In this document: piece after piece, positions 15,779 through 24,957 of the stretch | Position numbering within the stretch: position 1 is the first letter of the stretch | How the letters are laid out: each line of letters starts with the position of its first letter | NCBI RefSeq assembly: GCF_023028225.1 | Contig: NZ_CP095482.1 | Span: forward strand, 62,001 to 126,000 | DNA from: Halorientalis litorea | Lineage (GTDB): Archaea > Halobacteriota > Halobacteria > Halobacteriales > Haloarculaceae | Length of the DNA: 64,000 bases | Direction: 5' to 3' | Position numbers and translations under genes: made by a program | The notes under the pieces: model-generated | Databases searched by the model: none | Told to the model about the DNA's origin: nothing | What the model saw: only the letters and a program-made list of their open reading frames with translations

Positions 15779-18769
15779 CTACGGCGTCGCCACGGTCCGC
15801 TCCGGCCCGGCGACGCGTGACTGCTCGCTCGTCGAGTTACCGTCTGTTCCCGAGTCCGTGGAACCGCCGTCTTCGGACGGTTCTCGGAGCACTTCTTCGG
15901 ACAGTTCGACCTGTACCGTACTGTCGTCTTCGCCGATGACCTGCGCCTCGCTGACGCTCGCACTATCGGTGTACCGGACGACAGACCCGTCGTCAGCCCG
16001 CTGAATACCCGTGGTGAACTGGTAGTCACCCGTCGCGCGGGTGCTGACGTTCGTGTGCCCGTTCTCCGGCCCCCACTGGTCGTACCCGGTGGTGGAGTAC
16101 GGGACGGTCATCGTGAACGTCCCGTCCTCACCGGTTTCGGCACGCTGGGTGTAGGTGAACGTCTCGTTGTTCGTCGGTGCGTTCATCTCCACCCTCGCGG
16201 TGACCGTCGTGTTCGTCGGTGCCGTTCCTTCGATGGTGGCACCGTCCACGCGCTCGAACACCTTCACCCACGGCGGGGACGCACCGGTGGGGAGCAGCAG
16301 CGACTGAATCTGTCCCTGGGTCTGTGCCAACTCCTGCTGGCTCATCTGCTGGGTGTTTCCGGCGAGTCCCGTCAGCGTCCGCCTGAGCGAGAGGAGGTAC
16401 GGACTCCCGCGCTGAATCGCCGAGGTGTTCGAGTTGTGGACCAGCCGGTAGTGTTCGAGCGCGTCGACGTACTCCGGCGGGTTCGGGCCGATTCCGCCCA
16501 CCTGCGCCGAGCCGTCCTCCTCGACGAACTCCCGTGCCTGTTGGACCGATTGCTGTGGCGACTGGAGGGGATTGCCGAACACCCGGTACCGGGACTGGTT
16601 GCCGGTCGGAGTCGTCAGGAACCGCTGGCCCCGGACGACCCGCTCGTCGTAGTTGGCGACGACTGGCGTCGGCTGTCGGGCACTCCCGTGGAAGTACCAC
16701 AGCCGGTTGACCATGCTCTCGTAGTACCGCTGACTTCGGAGGTAGTAGGCCTTCTGTGCCTGTTGGCCCTGTATCTGGAGCACGCGGCTGAAGAAGTCAC
16801 CGCGGTCGATGTCCGCCTCGTCGTAGAAGATGATGGGTGCGAAGAACTTCCCGTTGGCCTCCGGCCACTCGTTGACCATCTTCCAGTCGACCATGACGTA
16901 CTGTGGCTGGCTGTCGTTCTCGCTCATCTCCCCGACGACGCGCTCTGCCTGCGTCTCGTTGGGTGCGAGCAGGAAGTTCGCCGCGTCGGTGGCTCCCTGC
17001 TGGAACGGGTTGGCCGTCGGTATCCGGCCGCTGCGACTCGTAATCCAGTGCCCGTAGTCCCACCACGAAATGACGCCGTACGCCCCCGGCGCGTAGTCGT
17101 AGTCGTCGGTCCGTTCGTTGGTGCCGTACAGCTCCATCGCGTTGTCTTCACCGCCGTACGTGCCCGGTGTCGGTGTGTTGTCGCCCATCCAATCGAGGCC
17201 GCTATCCCAGCCGACCACGCCGGAACTCGGCGCGTTCGCGCCACCGCGCTCCCACGCCGTCGTGGGCCGGTCCGGGGCACCGACGGCCAGCGGCGCGACG
17301 AGGATGATGAGGACGGTGAGAACTGCGAGGACTTGGAACGTCTGGACGCCTTCGGTCCCTTCACCGGGAGAGATGTACGTGAGAACTAGTCTGACCACGT
17401 ACGCGTTGACTAGTGCTATCGGGAGGACGAGGTAGTAACTGAACCGCTGTTGGGTGAGCGTCGCCAGCAGAATGATGACACTCCAGATGACGACGAGGAA
17501 CCACTCGGACGAGGCGTCACGCCGACGGAGGTACGCCCCGAGCATCAGCAACGCGCCGACCCCGGCACTGACGAACGCCAGCCCGTAACTCGAAAACAGC
17601 GTTACGAACGGCCGCGGGAGGGGCTGTGCCTCACCGATAGTGCCTGACTGTGCCCCGCCGCCGAGGCCGACGACCCGGCCCGTGTTCTTCACGATGTACT
17701 GGAGGAAATCCGGGACGAGAACGGCCGCCACCAGCGCGACGGCGGCGATAGCACCGAGTACCGCGAACGGGTACGTGCGCGGGTCGAGGTCCCTGTCGTC
17801 GAACTCCCGTGCGAGGTAGGCCATGAACACACACCCACCAGCGATACCGAACGTGAGGAACGGTTGGAGCAGCGAGAAGTCCGTCGCCGTGAACGCGAAG
17901 GAGTTGAGCGGCAGGAGCATCAGCACACCAGTCACGCCCAAGGCGACGGCACCGACGAAGGCGACCGGTTCGGGACTGGCACCGCGGACGTAGTCGAGCG
18001 TAATCTGGAGGAGGAAGAAGATACCGAGAATCCCGACCAGCAGGACGCCCGGCGGCCACGTCCAGAGATACAGCGCGAGTGCGACGCCCGCGAGTGCCGC
18101 CCACCCGGCGGACTTCCTGAGGGCACCCCACTCGCGGTTCGCGACGAGTTCCCAGACGGGGTACTCGGACTCGGCGACGCCGAGCGCGGTCATGAACGCG
18201 ACGACGGCCATCATCTGCAAGAACACCTCCGCGATGTGGTGGTCGGAGAAGCCGACTAGCCCACGGCCGAGGAACCCGCCCGTCGAAAGCGCGAGGACCA
18301 GTACCCCCAACACCCCGCCGAAGCGACCGCCGAGACGCTTGCCGCCGAGGTAGACGGGGATAGCGACGAGCGTCCCGATGACTGCGGGCGCGAACAGGAG
18401 CGTCATCGCGATGGTCTGTTGACTCGGGTCGCCGAGGCCGACGACGAGAGCAGCGGTGGCGACGACTTGGTCGAACAGCGTCCCGAACTGGCTGTTGGCC
18501 GTCCCGTACGGGAAGTACGTGTGCGCGTCGAACGGCATCGTCTGTGGCCAGTTCTGGACCGTGTAGGTCGTCTGTCGAAGGTGATACCACGGGTCGTTCC
18601 CGGAGAAGAGTACCTGTCCGTCGCGGACGAAGTTCCCCCAACTCCGGGCCCTGACCCAGAACATGAACGCCATCAACACGAGGAGTGACGGGACGTGGTA
18701 CCAGTCCCGCAGGTCCTCGAGTGCGGCGTCGAAGTCGTACTCTGTGAGTCGCCCCCTACGCTGGCTCAT
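15779..18769 (-). CDS. aglB: Archaeal oligosaccharyltransferase AglB (STT3 family)
   Basis: 996 aa from MSQRRGRLTEYDFD; a TTG four codons upstream is less likely. It transfers a lipid-linked glycan to Asn of exported proteins. The N-terminal half is polytopic (about 13 helices) with GNDPWYHLRQTTY in the first outer loop (catalytic Asp) and GFSDHHIAEV (second acidic motif). The soluble C-terminal domain begins near residue 500 and has the sequon-binding WWDYG motif at about 569-573 (ISWWDYGHWITS). It is the anchor gene of the island; the rest of the pathway lies to its right on both strands. The start follows a region with no obvious gene. Confidence 0.96.
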   Translation of the reverse strand: MSQRRGRLTEYDFDAALEDLRDWYHVPSLLVLMAFMFWVRARSWGNFVRDGQVLFSGNDPWYHLRQTTYTVQNWPQTMPFDAHTYFPYGTANSQFGTLFDQVVATAALVVGLGDPSQQTIAMTLLFAPAVIGTLVAIPVYLGGKRLGGRFGGVLGVLVLALSTGGFLGRGLVGFSDHHIAEVFLQMMAVVAFMTALGVAESEYPVWELVANREWGALRKSAGWAALAGVALALYLWTWPPGVLLVGILGIFFLLQITLDYVRGASPEPVAFVGAVALGVTGVLMLLPLNSFAFTATDFSLLQPFLTFGIAGGCVFMAYLAREFDDRDLDPRTYPFAVLGAIAAVALVAAVLVPDFLQYIVKNTGRVVGLGGGAQSGTIGEAQPLPRPFVTLFSSYGLAFVSAGVGALLMLGAYLRRRDASSEWFLVVIWSVIILLATLTQQRFSYYLVLPIALVNAYVVRLVLTYISPGEGTEGVQTFQVLAVLTVLIILVAPLAVGAPDRPTTAWERGGANAPSSGVVGWDSGLDWMGDNTPTPGTYGGEDNAMELYGTNERTDDYDYAPGAYGVISWWDYGHWITSRSGRIPTANPFQQGATDAANFLLAPNETQAERVVGEMSENDSQPQYVMVDWKMVNEWPEANGKFFAPIIFYDEADIDRGDFFSRVLQIQGQQAQKAYYLRSQRYYESMVNRLWYFHGSARQPTPVVANYDERVVRGQRFLTTPTGNQSRYRVFGNPLQSPQQSVQQAREFVEEDGSAQVGGIGPNPPEYVDALEHYRLVHNSNTSAIQRGSPYLLSLRRTLTGLAGNTQQMSQQELAQTQGQIQSLLLPTGASPPWVKVFERVDGATIEGTAPTNTTVTARVEMNAPTNNETFTYTQRAETGEDGTFTMTVPYSTTGYDQWGPENGHTNVSTRATGDYQFTTGIQRADDGSVVRYTDSASVSEAQVIGEDDSTVQVELSEEVLREPSEDGGSTDSGTDGNSTSEQSRVAGPERTVATP

Positions 18770-18889
18770 TGGGCGGGACAAAAACTATTGGCCGCATAAA
18801 CTTTGTCAAATTACGCCACCCAGAGCGTCGTCTGGCACCGAGGGATGGGAAGGAAAACGACTATCCCCGACGGCCGCACAGCCCTGCGT

Positions 18890-19810
18890 ATGCGGGTCTC
18901 GGTCGTCCTCTGTACTCACACGCTCGACCGGTACGACGTGTTCACGGAGGCAGTCGAGAGCATCCGCGACCAGACCCACGACGATACCGAACTCGTCCTC
19001 GTCAGCGACGGCTCACAGGCCGTCTGCGACCGTCTCCGGGCGGATTGGGGAAGCCGAGACGACGTTCTCGTTCACTGTAACGACGCGAACGTGGGCCTGT
19101 TGGAGAGCCGAAACAACGGCGCGCGCGCCGCGACGGGTGAGGTGGTCGCCTTCATCGACGACGACGCGGTTGCAGACGCCGAGTGGGTCGAACGCCTCGT
19201 CAGAGCCTACGAGGAGGAGGACGCGCTCGCGGCCGGCGGCAAGATGGCACCCGAGTGGGTGGCGGGCCGCCCCGCGTTCCTCCCGGCGGAGTTCTACTGG
19301 CTGGTCGGCGTCACCCAGCGCGGGTTCGCCGACGGCCCCGGCGAAGTCCGCAACACCTTCGGCTCGAACATTTCCTTCCGGCGGGACGTGTTCCTCGAAC
19401 TCGGCGGGTTCGACACGGAAATCGGGGGCCGCCAAGGCGACGCGAACCTCCAGGGCGGCGAGACGGAACTCGCCGCACGACTGCAGGCCGAGTACGGCCA
19501 CGGCGTCTACTACGACCCGGACGCCGTCGTCGCTCACAAGGTGTTCGACTTCAGGACTCGGCCGCGCTGGCTGTTGGACCGGGCCTTCTGGCAGGGGTAC
19601 TCCAAACGAGGAATGGAGGTGTTGACGCCCGAGTCCTCCGACGAAGAGTTCGATTTCCTCGGCCGCCTTCTCACCGAGTTCGCGCCTGCACGTGCGAAGA
19701 ACCTCATAATCAACCCGTCGGTGGAGCGGTTCCTCCAGTTCGTGATGCTGTTCGTGTTCACCGGCGTCGTCGGGGCAGGGTATCTCTACGGGATGACGAA
19801 GTGGCGGTGA
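18890..19810 (+). CDS. AglG-like family 2 glycosyltransferase
   Basis: 306 aa from MRVSVVLCTHTLDRYDVF. GT-A motifs are SVVLCTHTLDRYD, ELVLVSDGSQAV, NNGARAATGEVVAFIDDDAV (metal-binding DDD near residue 90) and RGGFDTEIG-type acceptor region (LGGFDTEIGGRQGDANLQGGETELAARL). A C-terminal hydrophobic helix (about 280-300) tethers it to the membrane. The layout resembles AglG/AglI-type hexuronosyltransferases of the Haloferax N-glycan pathway. The sugar it adds cannot be read from sequence. Divergent from aglB. Confidence 0.85.
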   Translation: MRVSVVLCTHTLDRYDVFTEAVESIRDQTHDDTELVLVSDGSQAVCDRLRADWGSRDDVLVHCNDANVGLLESRNNGARAATGEVVAFIDDDAVADAEWVERLVRAYEEEDALAAGGKMAPEWVAGRPAFLPAEFYWLVGVTQRGFADGPGEVRNTFGSNISFRRDVFLELGGFDTEIGGRQGDANLQGGETELAARLQAEYGHGVYYDPDAVVAHKVFDFRTRPRWLLDRAFWQGYSKRGMEVLTPESSDEEFDFLGRLLTEFAPARAKNLIINPSVERFLQFVMLFVFTGVVGAGYLYGMTKWR

Positions 19811-19847
19811 CGGTAGCGGCGGGGTTCGGGACACCCACGGCGACACG

Positions 19848-19853
19848 CTTATA
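19848..19853 (+). promoter_or_regulatory. TATA-like box of the GT4 gene
   Basis: cttata lies about 27 bases before the ATG at 19878, indicating a leaderless transcript for the following glycosyltransferase independent of the upstream gene. Confidence 0.55.
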
Positions 19854-19877
19854 CCGCCGCCGTCGGTCGGACAGATC

Positions 19878-21020
19878 ATGACAGGGGCGGGGCCTGAGGA
19901 CGGGGTGGAACTCGCTGACCTCGACGTAGCCGTCGCTCACTGGCACGTCAACGCCTGGGGTGGAGCCGAGTATCTCGTGACCAGACTGGCCGAGGCACTC
20001 GACTGTGGGCAGGTGTACACCGTCGGGTCGCCGGACCCGGACGACCCCAACCCCTACGGAGACGTGGCGTTCGTCGACGTGACCGATGGCTTGTCGCCGC
20101 GGCCGCTCCGGAAACTGCAGGCCCGCGCCGGCCGGGTGTTCGAGTACGCGCTCTGGGAGGACGTGGACTGGCGCGACTACGGCCACCCGGACGTACTCGT
20201 CACCTCGGGCGCGACGACGCGGGCGGTCATCACGCCAGACGACACGCTCCACGTCAACTACTGTCACTCTCCGCCACGGTGGTTCTACGACCTCTATCAC
20301 GACCGGAAGGACTCGCTGACGGGGATACTCGCGCGGCCGCTGGTTCGGTACCTGCGTCTCCGAGACGCCACCGTCGACCGCAGAGTGGACCGTTACTTCG
20401 CGAACAGCCCCGTCATCGCCCGCCGGATTCGGAAGTACTACCAGCGGGAGTCCGAAGTGCTGTACCCGCCCGTCGATATCGACGCCTACGACGATGCAGG
20501 CGACGACGGGTTCTACCTGCACCTCGGCCGTCTCGACGAAGAGAAGGGCGTGCCGGCCATCGTCGACGCCTTCGCGGAGTCCGACCACGAGTTGGTCCTC
20601 GCGGGCGGCCGCGGCGACGTGAGCGAGGCCGTGATGGACCGGATTCGCAGGAGCGAGACCATCGACTACCGTGGGTTCGTCTCGGAGGGCGAAAAGCGGG
20701 CGTTGCTCGGGACGTGTCGTGCCGTGGTGTTCAACGGCCGCAACGAGGACTTCGGTATCGTCCCCGTCGAGGCGAACGCGAGCGGGAAGGCCTGTCTGAC
20801 ACGCGACGAGGGGTTCCCCGGCCAGTTCGTCACGGACGGCGAGAACGGGTACTGTCACGACGGGTCGCCGGACGATATCACGGCCGCAGTCGAGCGGTTC
20901 GAGGGTCAGGGAATTGCCGGTAGTCCGCGGGAACACGTCGAGACGTTCGCGTTCGACGCGTTCCGCGAGCAGTTGGGGTCACGGGTCACCGCGTGGTACG
21001 ACGAGTTCAGTCTCGTGTGA
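19878..21020 (+). CDS. Family 4 glycosyltransferase
   Basis: 380 aa, GT-B fold. N-terminal domain begins AVAHWHVNAWGGAEYLVTRLAEAL, with a GGAE sugar-nucleotide loop. The C-terminal domain has FYLHLGRLDEEKGVPAIVDAF, RAVVFNGRNEDFGIVPVEANASGKACLT (E-x7-E region: EDFGIVPVE). This is a retaining GT4 transferase acting on lipid-linked intermediates in the cytoplasm. It has its own TATA box at 19848 and is followed 65 bases later by an AP-superfamily gene. Confidence 0.9.
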   Translation: MTGAGPEDGVELADLDVAVAHWHVNAWGGAEYLVTRLAEALDCGQVYTVGSPDPDDPNPYGDVAFVDVTDGLSPRPLRKLQARAGRVFEYALWEDVDWRDYGHPDVLVTSGATTRAVITPDDTLHVNYCHSPPRWFYDLYHDRKDSLTGILARPLVRYLRLRDATVDRRVDRYFANSPVIARRIRKYYQRESEVLYPPVDIDAYDDAGDDGFYLHLGRLDEEKGVPAIVDAFAESDHELVLAGGRGDVSEAVMDRIRRSETIDYRGFVSEGEKRALLGTCRAVVFNGRNEDFGIVPVEANASGKACLTRDEGFPGQFVTDGENGYCHDGSPDDITAAVERFEGQGIAGSPREHVETFAFDAFREQLGSRVTAWYDEFSLV

Positions 21021-21085
21021 GCCGTCGGACTGTCCGGTGAAACGGAAAGTATTTGCGGGAGAGTTGGGTTGTCACGGCAAAGGGT

Positions 21086-22618
21086 ATGTCGAACGACGTG
21101 ATTCTGGTCGGCGTCGACGGCGCGACCTACGACCTGCTCGACGACTGGGTGGCTTCGGGGGTACTACCCAACTTCGCGGCCATCGCCGAGAGCGGCGTCT
21201 CGCACACACTCGAATCCGTCGTCCCGACGCAATCCGTTCCCGCGTGGCCGTCGTTCAACTCCGGCAAGAACCCGGCCAAACACGGCCTGTTCGCGTTCAA
21301 CGAGGACGTGAAGGGGGACGGCGACGTACTCGTGGACTCCCGACGGCTCCACAGCCCACGGTTCTGGGACTACCTCGCCGACGACGGAATGGCTCCGGGC
21401 GTCGTCGGGTCCGTACTCACGTACCCGCCCCGTCACCTCGCGCACGGTTTCGAGATTGCGGGACCGCTGACACCGAGCGATGCCACGGAGTTCACCGCAC
21501 CGTCGTCGCTCGGTGAAGAGCTCCGGGCAGAGGTGCCGGACTACTCCTTCGGGCCGGACCTCGGGGGGTCACGCGAAGACATCCAGCGAGCGTGCATAGA
21601 CAGCGTCGACCACCGTGCAACGGCGAGCAAGCACCTCATGACGGAGAAGGAGTGGGACTTCTACTCGGTGCTGTTCATCGCCACCGACCGCGTCCAGCAC
21701 AAACTCTGGGACACACCCGAGATGATACGGCCCGTCTACGAGCGTGTCGACGAGTTCTTGGGCTGGGTCCGCGCGGAGTTCCCGGACGCGAACCTGCTCG
21801 TCGTCTCGGACCACGGGTTCACCGCACCGCCCGAACGGGACTTTTTCCTCGATACGTGGCTGGCCGAACGCGGGGACGACGACGCCGGGGCGGGTGCCAG
21901 CCGAAAGTACGCGCTGGCAAAGCGCGTCTACTCGACAGTTCGGCAGTCGACGGGCATCAACCTCCGTGGCGTCCTCCCGGCGGCAGTCGAGTCGTGGCTC
22001 ACCGACTCGGGCGACGGCGGGGGCGACGAGCCATCCATTCGGGCCGCGAGTAACACGCACTTCGACGGCGTGTTCGTCTCCGACGCGCGCGACGATTACG
22101 AGCAGGTCCGGGAAGAACTCATCGAGGACTTGCTCGCGTTGCGGCACCCGCAGACTGGCGACCCGGTGGTCAGCGAGGCGTGGAAACGCGAGGAGCGATA
22201 CAGCGGGGAGTACCTTCACCTCGTCCCGGACGTGGTGGTCTTGCCACACCCGAACTACAACGTCAACGCCAACCCGTACACCGACACGTTCGGTCAGTTC
22301 CCCGGCATGGAGAACGAAGGGACCCACGACGCGGCTCCCGACGGAATCCTCCTCGGTGCCGGACCGGACATCGCGGCGACGGACGAACGTGGCCGGGTGT
22401 CTCTTCTCGACGTGCCGCCGACGATACTCCACCTCCTCGGGTCGGCCGTTCCCGAGGACGTAGACGGCACCGTACTGACGGATGCCCTCGCTGGAGGACC
22501 GGCCGACCGGTCGGTGGAGTATCGGGAGCCACTCGCGTACACGCCCGAGAGCGACGAGGGCGACTTGGACGAACGGAACGACGTGGAAGACAGACTGGAG
22601 GACCTTGGATACCTGTGA
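21086..22618 (+). CDS. Alkaline-phosphatase-superfamily phosphodiesterase/phosphotransferase-like protein
   Basis: 510 aa from MSNDVILVGVDGATYDLLDD. Metal-binding Asp11 in VGVDGAT, the nucleophile region VPTQSVPAWPSFNSGKNPAKHG (Ser50 at the nucleophile position), and VVSDHGFTAPPERDFFLDTWL carry the two-metal alkaline phosphatase core. The shape is like type I phosphodiesterase/nucleotide pyrophosphatase relatives. No signal peptide, so it is likely cytoplasmic. It ends RLEDLGYL, a tail shared by the two other superfamily members in this island. Overlaps the HprK-like gene by GTGA. Substrate unknown; modification of a glycan or its donor is a plausible role. Confidence 0.82.
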   Translation: MSNDVILVGVDGATYDLLDDWVASGVLPNFAAIAESGVSHTLESVVPTQSVPAWPSFNSGKNPAKHGLFAFNEDVKGDGDVLVDSRRLHSPRFWDYLADDGMAPGVVGSVLTYPPRHLAHGFEIAGPLTPSDATEFTAPSSLGEELRAEVPDYSFGPDLGGSREDIQRACIDSVDHRATASKHLMTEKEWDFYSVLFIATDRVQHKLWDTPEMIRPVYERVDEFLGWVRAEFPDANLLVVSDHGFTAPPERDFFLDTWLAERGDDDAGAGASRKYALAKRVYSTVRQSTGINLRGVLPAAVESWLTDSGDGGGDEPSIRAASNTHFDGVFVSDARDDYEQVREELIEDLLALRHPQTGDPVVSEAWKREERYSGEYLHLVPDVVVLPHPNYNVNANPYTDTFGQFPGMENEGTHDAAPDGILLGAGPDIAATDERGRVSLLDVPPTILHLLGSAVPEDVDGTVLTDALAGGPADRSVEYREPLAYTPESDEGDLDERNDVEDRLEDLGYL

Positions 22619-23616
22619 CGAACTATCGTATCAACGACCTGTTGTCGATAGCGACAGACACGAACGTACCGGTTCCCGAATACTACGAAGTCCCGCAACT
22701 GGAGGAGCACCCCGACGTGCGGTTCGTCGTCGGTGACCTCGACGGCTGGGACGCCGAGGCGGCACCGCGGCGAATCGGCTCGCGCTACCGCTGGGACCCC
22801 GACGGCACGCTGTATCTGGAGTGGAACCTGCCACTCGACCTGCGTGCGTCCATCACCGGCCTCGGCGACGCCGACAGCCAGACCGTCGTCAAAATGACCG
22901 AACAGTACGAGAAACGCGGGGACATCGGTTCGCTGTTCACCTCCGTCCTCGCAGTCGAGCTGTTGGCCCGCGACGCGACGCTCGTCCACGGTGGGTGTGG
23001 CTCCCGACCCGACGGCGGCGCGCTCATCACCGGCTGGGACGACATGGGCAAGACGTCGACCTGTCTCTCCGTCCACGACCGGGGCGGCTTCTCGTTCATG
23101 GGCGACGACGCCGTGTTGCTCACAGCCGACGGACAGGCTCACGCGTGGGACTACGCCGTCGGCATCAGCCCGTACACGTCGATGGGGAACATCCCGATGT
23201 CACGGAAAAAACGCCTCCGTATCGTGGCGAAACGACTCGCCAAGGGCGTGCCCGGTCTCGGCGTCCTCCACTCGGCCCGCGAGAAAGTCGACGTGACCGG
23301 CATCATCGGCGACCGGCGCACCACCTGTCCGCTCGAGACGGTGTACTTCCTCGAAGGCGGAGAGGCGGGCCCGCGAGAGATTTCGGCCACGGAGGCAGGG
23401 CGACGACTCGCGGAGACGACCACCGCGGACAAGGAGATGGTCACCCACGATGCCATCGAGACGTACGCGTACCTCGACCCCACGGTCTCCGGCGTCACCG
23501 CGGCCCGACGCGAGGTTATGGAGGCGGCAATGTCCGAACTGGAAACCGTCGAACTCTGCTCCGAGGACAAGGACGTCTACCCCGACTGGATAGTCGAGAC
23601 GTATCCGGAACCCTAA
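22615..23616 (+). CDS. HPr-kinase-like P-loop protein
   Basis: 333 aa from a GTG start that overlaps the preceding stop (GTGA). A P-loop GWDDMGKTS at residues 140-148 is followed by FMGDDAVLL (Asp164/Asp165), the arrangement of the HPr kinase/PEPCK-like fold rather than a standard Walker ATPase. There is no sign of a phosphocarrier HPr partner or PTS nearby. A nucleotidyltransferase of PF14907 type lies on the opposite strand about 260 bases away. In bacteria HprK-related kinases and such nucleotidyltransferases are found together in extracellular-polysaccharide clusters, so a glycan-linked role is likely. True substrate unknown. Confidence 0.75.
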   Translation: MTNYRINDLLSIATDTNVPVPEYYEVPQLEEHPDVRFVVGDLDGWDAEAAPRRIGSRYRWDPDGTLYLEWNLPLDLRASITGLGDADSQTVVKMTEQYEKRGDIGSLFTSVLAVELLARDATLVHGGCGSRPDGGALITGWDDMGKTSTCLSVHDRGGFSFMGDDAVLLTADGQAHAWDYAVGISPYTSMGNIPMSRKKRLRIVAKRLAKGVPGLGVLHSAREKVDVTGIIGDRRTTCPLETVYFLEGGEAGPREISATEAGRRLAETTTADKEMVTHDAIETYAYLDPTVSGVTAARREVMEAAMSELETVELCSEDKDVYPDWIVETYPEP

Positions 23617-23876
23617 GCCAGCCCCAGCCGCTCCCAGAGCCGGTACCACCGGGCGTTCTCGCGGAGTTTTTCCAGCGTAATCTCACGGCGTGGCGGGTAC
23701 GCCCTGAGCTTTCGGCCCGCGCTCATCGCCAGCACGGCGGGCACGACGACGAGGAGGCCCAGCACGACGCCGAGCGGTTTGGACCACGTTCGATACACCA
23801 GTACCGGCACAGCCAGCGCGAGCGCGCCGCCCACGAACAGCCCTGCACCGACCAGTCGCTCCGTGTCTCGTCCCAT
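23613..23876 (-). CDS. Two-helix membrane protein (87 aa)
   Basis: MGRDTERLVGAGLFVGGALALAVPVLVYRTWS then a second helix VVLGLLVVVPAVLAMSAGRKL and a basic/aromatic tail ending RLWERLGLA. It overlaps the convergent HprK-like gene by 4 bases and abuts the nucleotidyltransferase gene upstream on its own strand with no gap, so it is very likely co-transcribed with it. No recognised domain. Confidence 0.65.
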   Translation of the reverse strand: MGRDTERLVGAGLFVGGALALAVPVLVYRTWSKPLGVVLGLLVVVPAVLAMSAGRKLRAYPPRREITLEKLRENARWYRLWERLGLA

Positions 23877-24926
23877 CTATATCACCTGATTCGCGAGGAT
23901 GACGTAGTGAGTCAGCGTGCCGTACAGCGTGTCCGCCGGCGACATCGACCCGAGCGACCGCCGGAGGTAGTGCCCCGAGGAGGAGACGCAGGCGATTCGG
24001 CGCGGCACCTGCAACGGCAACACGAACGGGTCGGCCGCCGTCTCGAACCACGCCTCGAGTTTCTTCGAGGGGCGTGACGCCCGGAGGTCCGAGAGTACCC
24101 ACTCTGGCACCGGGTTCTCGGCGCGGTACGCCTCGGCGTAGGCGTCCATCGCGCGCACGAACAGGTAGACGCTGTCCATCGACCCGTAGGTCCGGGCCAT
24201 CCCGACGACGCGCTCCCAGTCGAAGTCCGCATCGACCATCTCGAAGCCGTGGAGTACCTCCGCGAGCGTGAGTCGCATGTGGGCGTAGGCGTGGGTAGCG
24301 ACGAGGTGGAAACTGTCCTCGGGGTCCGGAACGGGGACCGTCCGCCCGCCGAACTCGGTCGTCTCGCCTCTGTCGAGTACCGCTTGGCCCTCACAGACCT
24401 TCTTGCGTACCCAAATCGCGTCGGGGTAGATGTCGACCGGGTTGTTCTGCCCGTCGACGTACTTGTGTGCGTTGACCTTCAGCGGGTGACAGAGCAGGCG
24501 AGACTGCTTGAGCGTGAACTCCTCGGCGACGAGTTTCTCCGACATCTCGACCACGTCGTCGGCGTCGGTGACGAGCAGGTCGATGTCCGCCATCACGCTG
24601 TAGGGGTTCCTGAGTTTCTTGATGTGGAGATACTCCCACCCCTCGCCGTCGAGGAGGTCCTCGACGACGCCGATACGGTCCTCGTGGATTTCGAGTTGGC
24701 GCGCGTGGGCAGACATCGACTCGGCCAGCGGTTCCTGATTGGCCAGCGAGGTGGTCACGTCGGCGTCGGCCAACGCGGATGTCGCGAGTTTGTTCTTGCG
24801 GAATCCCCGGTCGAGCCCCTCGGCGGTGACGCCGTCCGCGACGTGCGGGTCGAGCGTCGCCGCCGAATCAGTAAGAGATAAAACACTCCGAAATGCCCCT
24901 TGAGACACGCTGGTCGGGTCGGCCAT
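23877..24926 (-). CDS. Nucleotidyltransferase-fold protein (PF14907-like)
   Basis: 349 aa. The core has a helical N-terminus, then SVMADIDLLVTDADDV (Asp114 and Asp116, DxD of the nucleotidyltransferase fold) and NPVDIYPD (Asp165, third acidic residue), with an all-helical C-terminal part. This matches the uncharacterised nucleotidyltransferase family PF14907, seen by me from pattern rather than search. Neighbours are an HprK-like protein and glycosyltransferases. It may transfer a nucleotide to a sugar or protein; the acceptor is unknown. The start at 24926 is 31 bases from the divergent GT4 gene. Confidence 0.72.
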   Translation of the reverse strand: MADPTSVSQGAFRSVLSLTDSAATLDPHVADGVTAEGLDRGFRKNKLATSALADADVTTSLANQEPLAESMSAHARQLEIHEDRIGVVEDLLDGEGWEYLHIKKLRNPYSVMADIDLLVTDADDVVEMSEKLVAEEFTLKQSRLLCHPLKVNAHKYVDGQNNPVDIYPDAIWVRKKVCEGQAVLDRGETTEFGGRTVPVPDPEDSFHLVATHAYAHMRLTLAEVLHGFEMVDADFDWERVVGMARTYGSMDSVYLFVRAMDAYAEAYRAENPVPEWVLSDLRASRPSKKLEAWFETAADPFVLPLQVPRRIACVSSSGHYLRRSLGSMSPADTLYGTLTHYVILANQVI

Positions 24927-24957
24927 AGTCGGCCATCACCCGGCATGGATAAATAAA

